Shown here one piece after another: positions 45,384-56,040 of a stretch of 64,000 nucleotides of DNA. This DNA comes from Lycium barbarum (lineage: Eukaryota > Streptophyta > Magnoliopsida > Solanales > Solanaceae), in the NCBI RefSeq assembly GCF_019175385.1, contig NC_083341.1, positions 20,096,203 to 20,160,202 on the forward strand, written 5' to 3'. Under the pieces are notes generated by a model. That model searched no databases. It was not told the DNA's origin and saw only the letters and a program-made list of their open reading frames with translations. Made by a program: the position numbers and the translations under genes. Position 1 is the first letter of the stretch; the number at the start of each line of letters is the position of its first letter.

Positions 45384-48300
45384 TCCAATTCAAGACAAAA
45401 AGAAGAAGAACAAAAGAAAAAAAAAATGAAGAGAGTGCAAGGGTTTCGGCCATGGCTCTAGAAATTGAGCCATGGGAAATTGACCAAGGAAAATTATTTT
45501 CTCCTAGCTTTTCTACTAATTGGAAGATGCTCTTTAACATGGTGAAGTTGTTGTAGCAAGCAAGACACTTATATGGACAATTCATGAACCTTAACCAAGT
45601 GGAGAAGTTGAAGAAGAAAGGTGAGTTTTAATCTTGTTTTATATGTTATGAAGGGTTTACATGTGTTGTAGTATACTAAAATGGAAGAAATTCATGATAG
45701 AAAACAAGTTGGAGTTGAGGCCGTATGTATGAAGTGTTATGTATGGAAGAATGAATTAAAATTATGTGATGTATTGGTTGTTGTTGTAATGTGTTGTAAT
45801 GTGTAGAAAAGAATGGAAATTCATGAAATATTGCATGTTCAAGTTGAGCCGTGTGAAGTGTTGTTTGGCCGTGTGTTGTGTGCAATGTGTAGGAATAATG
45901 AATTAAGTGTATTTAGCATAATTATGTGGTGTTGTAATGTATGGAAAATGAATAAAAAAATCATGGAATGGGTGTATTGTGATGTTGGCCGAAAATGGAC
46001 TGTTTTGCATGTCAAAGAATGGACTAATTTTATTTAGTATGTTTGGGTTGTTGCGTTGTGGATTATGTGATGTAAATGAGAGCTTAGTGAGCCAAGATGG
46101 TGTCGTAATTGTTGCGGGCTGTTTTTGGAAGCCAATTTGAATCAAATGTAGTTTCTTGTAATTATGATAATAATGTTGTTAAAATGTGGTTTGTGGGTGT
46201 AGTTTGTGAATTCTGAAGAAAGAAATGTGTTGTGATGGTTCCGATGGAAGTTGGGAGATTTCGGGTTCCATGGTACATTGTTGGATTGTTCGAATGTTTT
46301 GTGGTTTGTCCGAAGCGTTCTCGAATCTTATTTAAATGGTTTGGATTAGTACTTGAATGTATGAAGGTGGATGTTGGTTTGATTGCATGCGGTTGATTTG
46401 AATGAAAATGGAATATCGTCGAATTGTATAGAAAAGAGTCACTAATGATTAGAATGTGTTTTGAACCTCTTATTGATGTTGTAGCTTGGTTGTTGGTTGG
46501 GTTGTTGTTGAATTGGGCCGAGCCATATTCTCGGGGTTGGTACATTTACAGAGGAAATGCTGCCGAAATTTCGGCAGACAAAGTGTTACTTCAAGGAATC
46601 AACTTCTAAAGGCTCTAATCAAGTTTTGGTAAACATGACCAATTTGTAGATTTTGGCGGATTTGGAACGTGAATTTGGAGTCGCATAAGAAGCAGAAAAG
46701 GTATGTAAGGCTTCACCCTTCTTTCTATGGCATGTCTTAGACGTAATATGTTGTTTAAGAACCTCGGGGACCCTTCTACCCTCCAGAATCCGCATCTAAA
46801 GTTTCTCCTTTTTCAATCAGTAGAATTGAATTAAAAAGTGTGCAAAATGTTGGAAGAATTTCCTAAACCTCTAGAACTTGCATAAATAGGACCCGATGAC
46901 CCTAAAACCCTCACAAGTAACGCCATGACATGTAACATATGTAAATTTGGTGCGCTGCCTCATTTGATCCGAGGTGGGCCCACTGTTTCCCGGATTTACC
47001 TTATTATTCTGCTTGACTTACGTTGAAGCTGAATCCAAAAGAAACTTTCGATCCTTATTCCATTACCAAATGACAAGTACTGTACCTATCCCAACGAGAA
47101 TACTTCCATGACGATAATGATAACGATGACGTCAGAAAAGAGAATATGCCTATGATAAGTACGACAAGAATGATTCCACGAATAAGAGTCTTGAGCTAAG
47201 AATCCAATGTGAATATGAAAGTGTTGTACTAGTTTCTAAAAGACTTCAAAGCATATGAATTGACGGTTATAATGCCAATGATCTTATTCTGTGTCTCCTC
47301 TTAAAGCTATTTTCCGTTGATAGTCTCGCCTTATAATTATCGTTCCTTCAAGGTGAGACAAGTGACCCGATTATTCCATAATGTAATCGGAGGGTTTCGA
47401 CCTTACGTTACTCCGATGGACACATGACTTTCTTTGGGCTCTCATGCATGCTAATTGTATGACATATGAATATGAATGTGAATGTGTATATGTATATGTA
47501 TATAGGGAAGGGGAAGGGCCACTGTTATATCACCACCTGATTCAGCTGGATTTCGTCCCGGACGCGGGATAGGGGAGAGCCGGATACGGCGTCTGTATTT
47601 GTGACATATATATAATATGTTGGGACACTGTTGGGGAGGGGGGTGGGAGAGCCGATGTACTCGGCGTCTGTGAATGTAAATGAAGGACACCGTTTTCTGA
47701 AATGTTCTGTTTTCTGTATATGTAAATAAGAAACACCGTTTTTCTGAAAAAGAAACTAAGCATGCATTACATCTGCAGAAAGGCAATCATATGTACAGGT
47801 TACATCTGTCCCAGGATAAGCTCCATATGTCTATTCTGTCATTATTCATTCTGCATATTCCTTTATTATGTTACTATCCATACTTTACATACTCAGTACA
47901 TTGCTCGTACTGACCCCTCTTCTTCGAGGGCTGCGTTCATGCCGCGCAGGTACTCCCAGATGATTAGAAGATTTTACTGAAAGATGTTCCAGCGGAGATG
48001 GTGAACTCCCTTTGTCCCGGAGAATTGCCAAGTCCAAGTATATACTATGATGTTTTGTTCTACGTTAGAGACTTTGCAGATAGAGTCATGGGTACTGGGT
48101 GGTCAGTCTGTAAGCAGCCGATATGTTATTACGCTTCATGTCACGAGTCTTACATGATGTCGGAGTTTACTTATGGAAAAAAAATATTGGAGAGCTTACT
48201 ATGTATTTCTTTCTTTACTGATTCCGGAGTTTATATATGTAACAAGAGTCAGCGGGTTCGTTCGGCTCCGGATATGGGGTCGGGTGCCCATCACACCCTA

Positions 48301-49248
48301 GTAAAGTCGGGGTGTGACATCCATAGAGCTAGTTAAGATTCTTAAGACGAGAAAGATTAATATAGCTTGTGTCCAAGAGACCAAATGGGTAGGTCCTAAA
48401 GCTAAGGAGGTAGACGGGTATAAGTTGTGGTTCTCTGGTAGGTCGAAGTATAGAAATGGGGTGGGCATTTTAGTAGATAGTAAATTAAGGGATCAGGTGG
48501 TAGAGGTTAGGAGAGCCACTGATAGGATGATGTCGATTAAGGTGGTCGTTGAAGGGCTCATTTTGAACATTATTAGTGCATATGCGCCACAAGCGGGCTT
48601 AGGCGGGGAGGAGAAGAGGCACTTTTGGGAGGATTTGGACGAGTTAGTGGGAGGCATACCGCCTACTGAGAAGCTATTCGAGGGAGGTGATTTCAATGGG
48701 CACATCGGGCCTATTTCGGAAGGTTATGATGATGTGCATGGAGGCTTTGGCTTCGGGGACAGGAATGGAGGAGGAGTCTCACTTTTGGATTTTGCAAGAG
48801 CTTTTGGGTTGGTGATACCAATTCGATTTTCCCAAAGAAAGAGGAGCACTTGGTAACCTTCCGCAGTTCAGTGGCTAAGACTCAAATAGACTTTTTACTC
48901 CTTAGGAAAGACGATAAAGGTCTGTGCAAAGACTGTAAGGTCATTCCGAGCGACTATCTTACAACCCGACATAAGCTCTTGGTGATGGATTTAAGGATCA
49001 AGATGACGAGGAAGAAGAGGGTCGTGGATGATCGACCTAGGATCAAATGGGGGAATTTGACCACGACTAGTGCCCTAGAGATGGGAGAGAAATTGAAGGT
49101 TATGGGGGCCTGGGATAGTAGTGGCGATGCGACCAGTATGTGGAATAAGACGGCTAGTTGCATTAGGGTGGTAGCAAGGGAAGTGTTGGGGGTCTCGACA
49201 GGTAGTCGTGGTCAGCATCGAGGGGACTGGTGGTGGAATGGAGAAGTT
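44829..49248 (+). pseudogene. LINE endonuclease domain (split)
   Basis: Segments are 44829-44971 and 48325-49248. Motifs in order are VGSWNIGTLTGKS, IACVQETKW (catalytic Glu), LNIISAYAPQAG, GGDFNGHIGP (catalytic Asp/Asn) and TTRHKLLVMDL (the catalytic His region). The codon split by the first LTR is restored exactly when LTR and one TCCAT are removed. A one-base deletion near 48817 shifts the frame. TAA at 49249-49251 stands where related proteins have Gln (CAA). Confidence 0.85.
44972..48319 (+). mobile_element. Solo LTR 1 in LINE endonuclease (3348 bp, gypsy type)
   Basis: It starts TGTTATAGCACGTATTTCG and ends GGGGTGTGACA. TCCAT lies at 44967-44971 and 48320-48324. No primer binding site, gag or pol occurs inside, so only one LTR is left, as after recombination between two LTRs. 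It has a (TA)n run at about 45349-45382. The downstream 47330-47980 part resembles the arm-type LTRs at 1209-3596 (TAATCGGAGG, CTCATGCATGC, ACTCAGTACATT). Confidence 0.9.
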
Positions 49249-50037
49249 TAAGGGAAGGTGGAAGCAAAGAAAGTGGCGTATGTGAAGTTGATAGAAAATG
49301 AGGATGAGGTGGAGAAGTGGACGAATAGGGAACTTTATAAGATGGCGAGGAAGGAGGCGAATTTGGCGGTTTCGACGGCAAAAATGGCAGCTTTTGAACG
49401 CCTTTATGCTGAACTAAAAGAGAAAGGAGGGGATCAGAAATTGTTCAGGCTAGCTAAGGCGAGGGAGAGAAAGGCACGTGATGTGGATCAAGTGAAGTGC
49501 ATCAAGGACGAGCATGACAAAGTATTGGTAGAGGAAACTCTCATTAGACGGAGATGGCAGTCATACTTCTACAAACTCTTGAATGAAGAAGGGGACAGAG
49601 ACATTGTGTTAGGAGATTTAGAACATACAGGAAGGCGTCAGGATTTTGGGTATTGCAGGAGTATTAAGGTTTAGGAGGTTAAGGGTGCTGTTCGTAGGAT
49701 GCGCAGGGGAAGAGCGACCGGACCTGACGAGATTCCTGGGGAATTTTGGAAGAGCGCGGGCCCGGCAGGTTTGGAGTGGCTGACTAGGTTGTTTAATGTC
49801 ATCTTTAAGACGGCAATGATGCCCGAAGAATGGAGGTCGAGTGTAATGATCCCTCTATACAAGAACAAGGGAGATATCCAGAGTTGCAACAACTATAGAG
49901 GTATCAAGCTGCTAAGCCATACTATGAAAGTGTGGGAAAGGGTGGTGGAGATGAGGGTGAGGAGAGGCGTGTCTATTTCAGAGAACCAGTTCGGATTCAT
50001 TCCGGGACGTTCAACTATAGAAGCCATCCATCTTGTG

Positions 50038-50121
50038 AGGAGACTGGTGGAGCAGTATAGGGAGAGGAAAAGGGACTTACAAAGGAGACTGGTGGAGCAA
50101 TATAGGGAGAGGAAGAGGGAC
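50038..50121 (+). repeat. In-frame 45 bp tandem duplication in LINE RT
   Basis: RRLVEQYRERKRD is encoded twice in succession; the two 45 bp units differ at three or so bases. The second unit ends at the target site of the second solo LTR (GGGAC). Confidence 0.8.
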
Positions 50122-53100
50122 TGTGACATCCCGTAAACTTGAACTAGGTGTTAAAAAAAATGTAGTATTAAGATGATATTTTATTTATGTGAATCCATTC
50201 TTGATGAATTCGGGTGGAGGATGGTCGTTCTGAAGTCAAACCAACAATCGAAGTTCTTAAGCGCTCTTAAATTCGCCTAAGTTTTGGTAGGTCTGTCTTC
50301 TGGGCGATTTTCGTAAAAATCTGTTAAGAATTTGGAAAAAAACCTCCTCAAATACAAGTTTTAGATATTTGAAAGAGATTTCCAACGGTATATTATGGGT
50401 CTTGAACGGAGCTGTGTACAAAACGTTATGACCGTTTTACTGAAGCCTGTCCGCACTGGAAATTTGGTTTGCGTTACGGACCGTCCCTTAGGGCCGTAAC
50501 ACGAGTTACAGACCGTCCCTTGGGGTCGTAACATCCCAAAAATTTCCAGAACCTCACTGGAAATTTGGCCAGTGTTACGCTCCAAGTTACGGGCCGTAAC
50601 ACGAGTTACGGACCGTCCCTTGGGGGCGTAACACAGTGAAAACAGTACGTTTTCAGACGATTCTGACTTCGGGAGGCCATAACCCCATTATTTATTGGGA
50701 ATTTGGGAAACCTCAAAGAACGAAAGTTGTAGATAATTGAAATACATTTCCAACCATAGGTCGTGGGCCTCCATGTGATATCGGGATAAGGAGATATGGA
50801 CGTTTTAAGACAGAAAGGTCAAGTTGTTGGCCCAACCCAATTCAAAACCGGGTCAGGCCCATTTCCCTTAGTATTTAAGGGAAATGATCAGCCCTAGCAG
50901 CCACATTTCCCCTACCAAAGGTTCAGAATTTTTAGAGAGAGAGAGAGAGGAGAAGTAGAGAGAGAAAGTGGAGAATCGATCAAGTTCAAGGCTCCGAATC
51001 CCCAGGCTCGTGAAGGATAAAGTGTAGCACAAGTTGTTGCCGTCGTTCTAAGCTAAAAATTGAATTTGGGGGAGGTTGTTTTCGTGGTGGATGCTTATAT
51101 AAGGTATGTCTAAGATTTTAATGATGTTTTTATCCTTATCATTGATAGATTTGACGAGTTAGAATAGAGAAAATGGCATTGAAAGTTCGGTTATAATTTT
51201 TGGATATCAAATGATTTGTGGGCTATTTTGGTATGATTAAATGGATAGTATTAGTTGGATATTGATATAAAATAATTGTTGATATTGTTGTTGATGTTGT
51301 TGATAAGTTGTTGTTCTTGAAATTGGGAGAATAAAGTGTATGAAGATATTGTATACAAAGCGTATACTGGGCTATTTTGTGACGATATTTGGGGGCTGTT
51401 TTATATGATTTTCGTGGTTGCTTTGTGATGATATTTTGGGAACTGTTAGGTGGTTGTTATGAACTGTTTTGTGATTTGGAATATCGTGGGGTTGGCTGTA
51501 GTTGTTGTTGTTGTTATACTATGGATATACGGAAATAAAGAAGTGTATACGAGCATTGGCATCCGAAGGTATATTGGGCTGTTTTGGAAGTAATTTAAGG
51601 ATGGATTAAATTTCAAGATCCTTTAATGAATGAAATGAAAATCAATCTTCTCATGTTCCTTGAACTCTAATTCATGTTTAAATAATGGTTAATGTGTGTG
51701 AGGGGACAAACCCACATTAAAACCTAGATTGTATCAAACCCTATATATGTATGTGATATTATGAATGTTTTCCTCTATAAGAGATGCTTAATAATGATGG
51801 TTAAGGGTTGGTAATGATATTCCCATTGATGATTTAAGACATGGAAATCTTTTTAAAGAAGTTGTATGTTTTCAAAACATTGATTGGAATGATTTATCTT
51901 TACGTTATGGCATAACGAACCTTAATGGTAAATGGATGTGACTGCTTTAAGATGAATTGTAATTCGGCTTTTAAGCTATGAACTCTGTTGATGTGTTTAT
52001 GCCTAGCCATTCGGGAGGATGAGTGGTCACCGAGGTTTTTCTTATTCCGGTGTGCTTACGCCTAGCCATTCGGGAGGATGAGTGGTCACCGGGGATTTCA
52101 TAAGAGGCGACTCCTTTGGGGTGTAAAGAAGTGCATGGTCGCGGGTTCGATTCCCATTCAGTGAGGCTGGGGGACATGCTGCGGCATGGTGTAAGTCACA
52201 CGTCGAGCTAGATTTGCGCCTGCGGGTTCGATTCCCATTCAGTGAGGCTGGGGGACATGCTGCGGCATGGTGTAAGTCACACGTCGAGCTAGATTTGCGC
52301 CTGCGGGTTCGATTCCCATTCAGTGAGGCTGGGGGACATGCTGCGGCATGGTGTAAGTCACACGTCGAGCTAGATTTGCGCCTACACATGGACAATACTG
52401 AGTATGTGAATAGGGCCCTAAGGGGGTAGCCTCACAAAGACTTTATAATCAGTTTTGATAATTCTTATGGATATACACATACTGAATACTTGTTTTTATA
52501 TTGATTGATGGCTTTGTAAACTATTTAACAAATGATATTGAGAATCACAAAGTGGAATGACTGCTTTTATGCCATCTTTTTTTCAGAACTGATTTCTTTA
52601 TGTATTATTATATTTTATTTTCATAATACTTGTTGTCCCCAAGGCACTCACTGAGTACGAAAGTACTCAGGCATACCATTGTTGTTTTTGATGGTATGTT
52701 AGGTAACGAAGAAGAGCAAGATCGTGATACTTTCGACGCTTAAGAGGACTTGCTACTGCTGTGGATTTGGTGAGCCCACATCTTTGTTCGTGGGACACTT
52801 TCTGTTTCGTTTATTATTTTGGATTTCCGGGCTGCGTCCCGAAGTTTGACAATTGTTATGTCTCTTAGAAGCTCCACAGATAGTTGTCAGAATTGTGGGT
52901 AGATTGTCAAAAGTCTCGTACGACTTAATGGGTGTTTTTCCACGTTGATGGCTATTACTTATAAAGACTTCCGCTGATTTAATTCATGTGTTCATGATGT
53001 GTTACATTTAATTTATAAATTGTTGGAGGCGAATATTGAACCTGGCGGGTTCAAGTATTATTATTATGTCGTTTAGGTTCTTCCGATGTTGTTCATGACG

Positions 53101-53142
53101 TCGGATGCCGGTCACGTCTAGGGTGGGTTTTGGGGCGTGACA
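50122..53142 (+). mobile_element. Solo LTR 2 in LINE RT (3021 bp, gypsy type)
   Basis: It starts TGTGACATCCCGTAAAC and ends TTTTGGGGCGTGACA. GGGAC lies at 50117-50121 and 53143-53147. No coding sequence or primer binding site is inside. It belongs to a family distinct from solo LTR 1. It holds near-duplicate 31 bp phrases (CCTAGCCATTCGGGAGGATG) at 52003 and 52063 and the 81 bp array described separately. Confidence 0.9.
52141..52383. repeat. Three perfect-looking 81 bp tandem repeats
   Basis: Units start at 52141, 52222 and 52303 with GCGGGTTCGATTCCCATTCA. Each contains a tRNA B-box-like GGTTCGATTCC. The copies look almost identical, so the array expanded recently. Because 81 is divisible by three, a spurious repeating minus-strand frame runs across it. 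Confidence 0.9.
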
Positions 53143-54429
53143 GGGACTTACACATAGTATTCATCGACCTAGAAAAGGCTTACGACAAAGTTCCAAGAGA
53201 GATCCTATGGAGATGCTTGGAGGCTAAAGGTGTACCTGTGGCGTACATTAGGGTGATCAAGGACATGTATGAGGGAGCCAAAACCAGGGTAAGGACAGTA
53301 GGAGGAGACTCAGAGCACTTTCCAGTTGCGATGGGGTTGCATCAAGGATCAGCTCTTTGTCCGTTTTTATTTGCCTTGGTGATGGATGGATTGACGCAGC
53401 AAATTCAAAGTGAGCTGCCATGGTGTATGCTTTTCGCGGATGACATAGTCCAGATCGACGAGACTCGTAGCGGAGTTAACGCTAAGCTGGAGGGTTGGAG
53501 ACATACTCTAGAGTCTAAAGGGTTTAAGATGAGTAGGACCAAGACAGAGTACTTAGAGTGTAAGTTTAGTGAAGCACCTCAGGAGGCTGGCCTGGAAGTG
53601 AGGCTTGGTACCTAGGCCATCCAGAAGAAAAGTAGTTTAAAGTATCTTGGGTCTATTATGTAAGGCAGCGGGGAGATTGACGATGATGTCACACATCGTA
53701 TTGGGGCAGGGTGGATGAAATAGAGGCTTGCTTCCAGAGTGCTATGTGACAAGAAGGTGCCACCACAACTTAAGGGCAAGTTCTACAAAGTGGTGGTTAG
53801 ACCGACTATGTTGTATGGGGCGGAGTGTTGGCCAGTTAAGATCTCTCAAGTTCAAAAGATGAAAGTTGCCGAGATGAGAATGTTGAGATGGATGTGTGTC
53901 CACACCAGGAGTGACAGGATTAGGAATGAGGATATTTGGGACAAGGTGGGAGTGGCCTCGGTGGAAGACAAGATGCGAGAAGCGAGATTGAGATGGTTTG
54001 GGCATGTGAAGAGGAGAGACACAGATGCCCCAGTGCGGCGGTGTGAGAGGTTGGCCATGGATGGTTTCAGACGAGGTAGGGGTAGGCCGAAGAAGTATTG
54101 GGGAGAGGTAATTAGACACGACATGGCGCAGTTACAACTTACCGAGGACATAACCTTAGATAGGAGGGTTTGGAGGACCCAGATTAGGGTAGAAGGTTAG
54201 TAGATAGTCTCATTATCCTGTCTTATTAGTATTCGCATTATCGCGGTATAATTTCTTGTGCTCTGATTTCTGATATTATCTGTTATTTCCTGTGCTTTGA
54301 TTATCCTATGTTATCTGTGTCGCTTGCGTTATTTCATTTCCATATCGCTTTGAATCTCTTAGCCTTATCTGACCTCTTTTTATGCTTTTTTTTTATTAAG
54401 CCGAGGGTCTTTCGGAAACAGCCGTCCTA

Positions 54430-54516
54430 CCTTGGTAGGAGTAAGGTCTGCGTACACTCTACCCTCCCCAGACCCCACGTTGTGGGATTTCACTGGGTTG
54501 TTGTTGTTGTTGTTGT
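54430..54516 (+). other. LINE 3' end with (GTT)n tail
   Basis: It includes CTTGGTAGGAGTAAGGTCTG, then CACTCTACCCTCCCCAGACC, then TGTGGGATTTCACTGG and about six GTT units to 54516. TS-type SINEs of Solanaceae share this 3' end, which is the accepted reason for their being copied by RTE enzymes. Confidence 0.8.
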
Positions 54517-55168
54517 ATATATAGTTTGAGACGGAAGCAACAGAAGCGCCTTGTTCCCTTGTACAAATGTAAATTCACGCTTGTTCCATCACATCTTGTT
54601 AACCTTAGGAGAACAATTTTGAGGTTAACAGAAAGTGTAGCAGCTCCAAACGCCACAGTCCAGAGGCAAAGTATGCCTAATTTTCTTTTAGTAGAGAAAA
54701 TTGTTTAAAGACTTCACGTGATACTAAAGCAATGTTAAGTGATTTTGTCATTAGAAAGAAATAGTTTAGTGATTTTGACGCAATGAATTATTTGGGTGAT
54801 CATCCCCATGGAAGAAAAATAGAATTAAAGAGTAGGAATAGCACCTTACATTCCAAGAACTTTTTCCAACACTGCATCGACCATCATTATTCTAACTAGA
54901 CTTGCTAATTCTAGAGAGATTAAAGCTTGCATAATCATCCCACTTTATGCATACTCCTACTAAGACAAAAAAAAATACAAAACAAATCAATGTTACAACA
55001 ACGATAATTATGCCTTAGTCCCAAGTAATTATAAGCTGGTATCAACAATGATCAATGTTCATTGTCCATCTCGCTGATCCATTTAAGTCCGTCTTAGTTC
55101 AATATTATGAGACTAACATCAATATCAACAAAAAGGTTGTAAGGAGAATTAAGTAGAAGAGATTATAA
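54517..55168. other. Intergenic, downstream of DUF7722-type gene
   Basis: No gene is seen on either strand. The stretch should contain the 3' end of the 55169-55468 transcript on its right side. Confidence 0.5.
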
Positions 55169-55468
55169 TTAATAAGTCCAAAGAAAAGCTCCCATGGCAA
55201 ACTTCCTCTTATGGTTTACATCACCATGAATGGGAAGCCCATATTGAGTAAGCAAACAATCAAGCTTCCATTCTGGCATGCTCTCATACTCAGCCTTTGT
55301 GTATTTTGGGTAATGCAAGGGCATTTGAAAGCCAACCCCACAACCTACTCTCCCATTTGATCGTGCTATCAACTCCATACTTCTGTATGACGCCCTGTTA
55401 TTTTCGATCCCAACACAACCTGCTCTGCCATTTGATCGTACCATCGACTCCATACCAACACCACTCAT
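55169..55468 (-). CDS. Small DUF7722-type plant protein (99 aa)
   Basis: This single-exon gene has the conserved C-terminal block GVGFQMPLHYPKYTKAEY, MPEWKLDCLLTQYGL, then KRKFAMGAFLW. That pattern fits a plant-specific family of unknown function that I know as DUF7722. The N-terminal half has two imperfect copies of SMELIARSNGRVGCGV / SMVRSNGRAGCVG, an internal repeat of about 25 residues. No signal peptide or membrane segment. A TATA box lies about 65-70 bp upstream. The function is not known. Confidence 0.75.
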   Translation of the reverse strand: MSGVGMESMVRSNGRAGCVGIENNRASYRSMELIARSNGRVGCGVGFQMPLHYPKYTKAEYESMPEWKLDCLLTQYGLPIHGDVNHKRKFAMGAFLWTY

Positions 55469-55530
55469 TTTTTCTATATATATAAACTTATAATATATGC
55501 TTCAAGTTTGGAAATATAAGAATAAAACTG

Positions 55531-55543
55531 TGTATTTATAGAG
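55531..55543 (-). promoter_or_regulatory. TATA box of the DUF7722-type gene
   Basis: The minus strand reads CCTCTATAAATACAC, a consensus plant TATA box, 65-70 bp before the ATG at 55468, after a GA/CT-rich stretch. Confidence 0.65.
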
Positions 55544-55920
55544 GAGGAGAGAGGGTTCGTTAAGCAAATTAAATGATGGCATTCTCGAGGTAGGTGTACT
55601 GTGTGGTATTGTTGTTATTTTAGTGGTGATATATGTTGATAGTAACGAAGCATAGTATGTTGTTTTTCGATATGATTTATGGGGTTGAATACAATGAATA
55701 GGGAAAACCTACTTGTCCAAAATCCAAATGTCATACTCCATTTTAATTATGCCAAGGATTAGCAAATATATATTGAACTGTCAAAATTATTAATGAGGAA
55801 ATGATTTCACCAATTATATTTCAAATAAAAGAAAATAACCTCGCAAAGATCTGATGTATTTTATTTACTTGATCTCCGGTGTTTAGAGAATTAGAGGCAG
55901 GGCTAAGATTTTAAGTTGAG

Positions 55921-56040
55921 TTTAATTGGGTGCACCGTTGGTGTATCTTTTTTTTTTTTTTTTTTTTTTAACACCATCAGGTAACATCAACCTGCTATAG
56001 CAGGTCACCAAGGATACACCGACGGTGCACCAAACTTAAG
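55921..56040. mobile_element. Short MITE (about 120 bp)
   Basis: Inverted ends are TTTAATTGGGTGCACCGTTG and, reversed, TTAAGTTTGGTGCACCGTCG, continuing GGTGTAT. The middle has a T run and a palindrome ACCTGCTATAGCAGGT. No clear target duplication. Confidence 0.65.

Larger units (their letters stand above)
49258..54200 (+). pseudogene. LINE reverse transcriptase and C-terminal domain (split)
   Basis: Segments are 49258-50121 and 53148-54200. Motifs: [76 protein letters not shown] and [12 protein letters not shown] (FADD active site). The C-terminal part has [20 protein letters not shown] and [11 protein letters not shown]. Stops at 49672 (TAG), 53613 (TAG), near 53660 (TAA) and near 53721 (TAG) break it. 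An in-frame 45 bp tandem duplication lies just before the second LTR. Confidence 0.9.
44225..54516 (+). mobile_element. RTE-clade LINE interrupted by two solo LTRs
   Basis: After removing 44972-48319 and 50122-53142 plus one copy of each target duplication, about 3.9 kb of one LINE remain. It has a C/T-rich 5' leader, endonuclease, reverse transcriptase, 3' untranslated part and (GTT)n tail. The single-frame endonuclease-RT layout with a simple trinucleotide tail fits plant RTE elements. Several stops and one frameshift make it inactive. The 5' start is approximate. Confidence 0.85.

Noticed and set aside
52042..52395. 117-residue repetitive minus-strand frame
   Set aside because: Produced by the 81 bp tandem repeat, whose length is divisible by three; lies inside a solo LTR.
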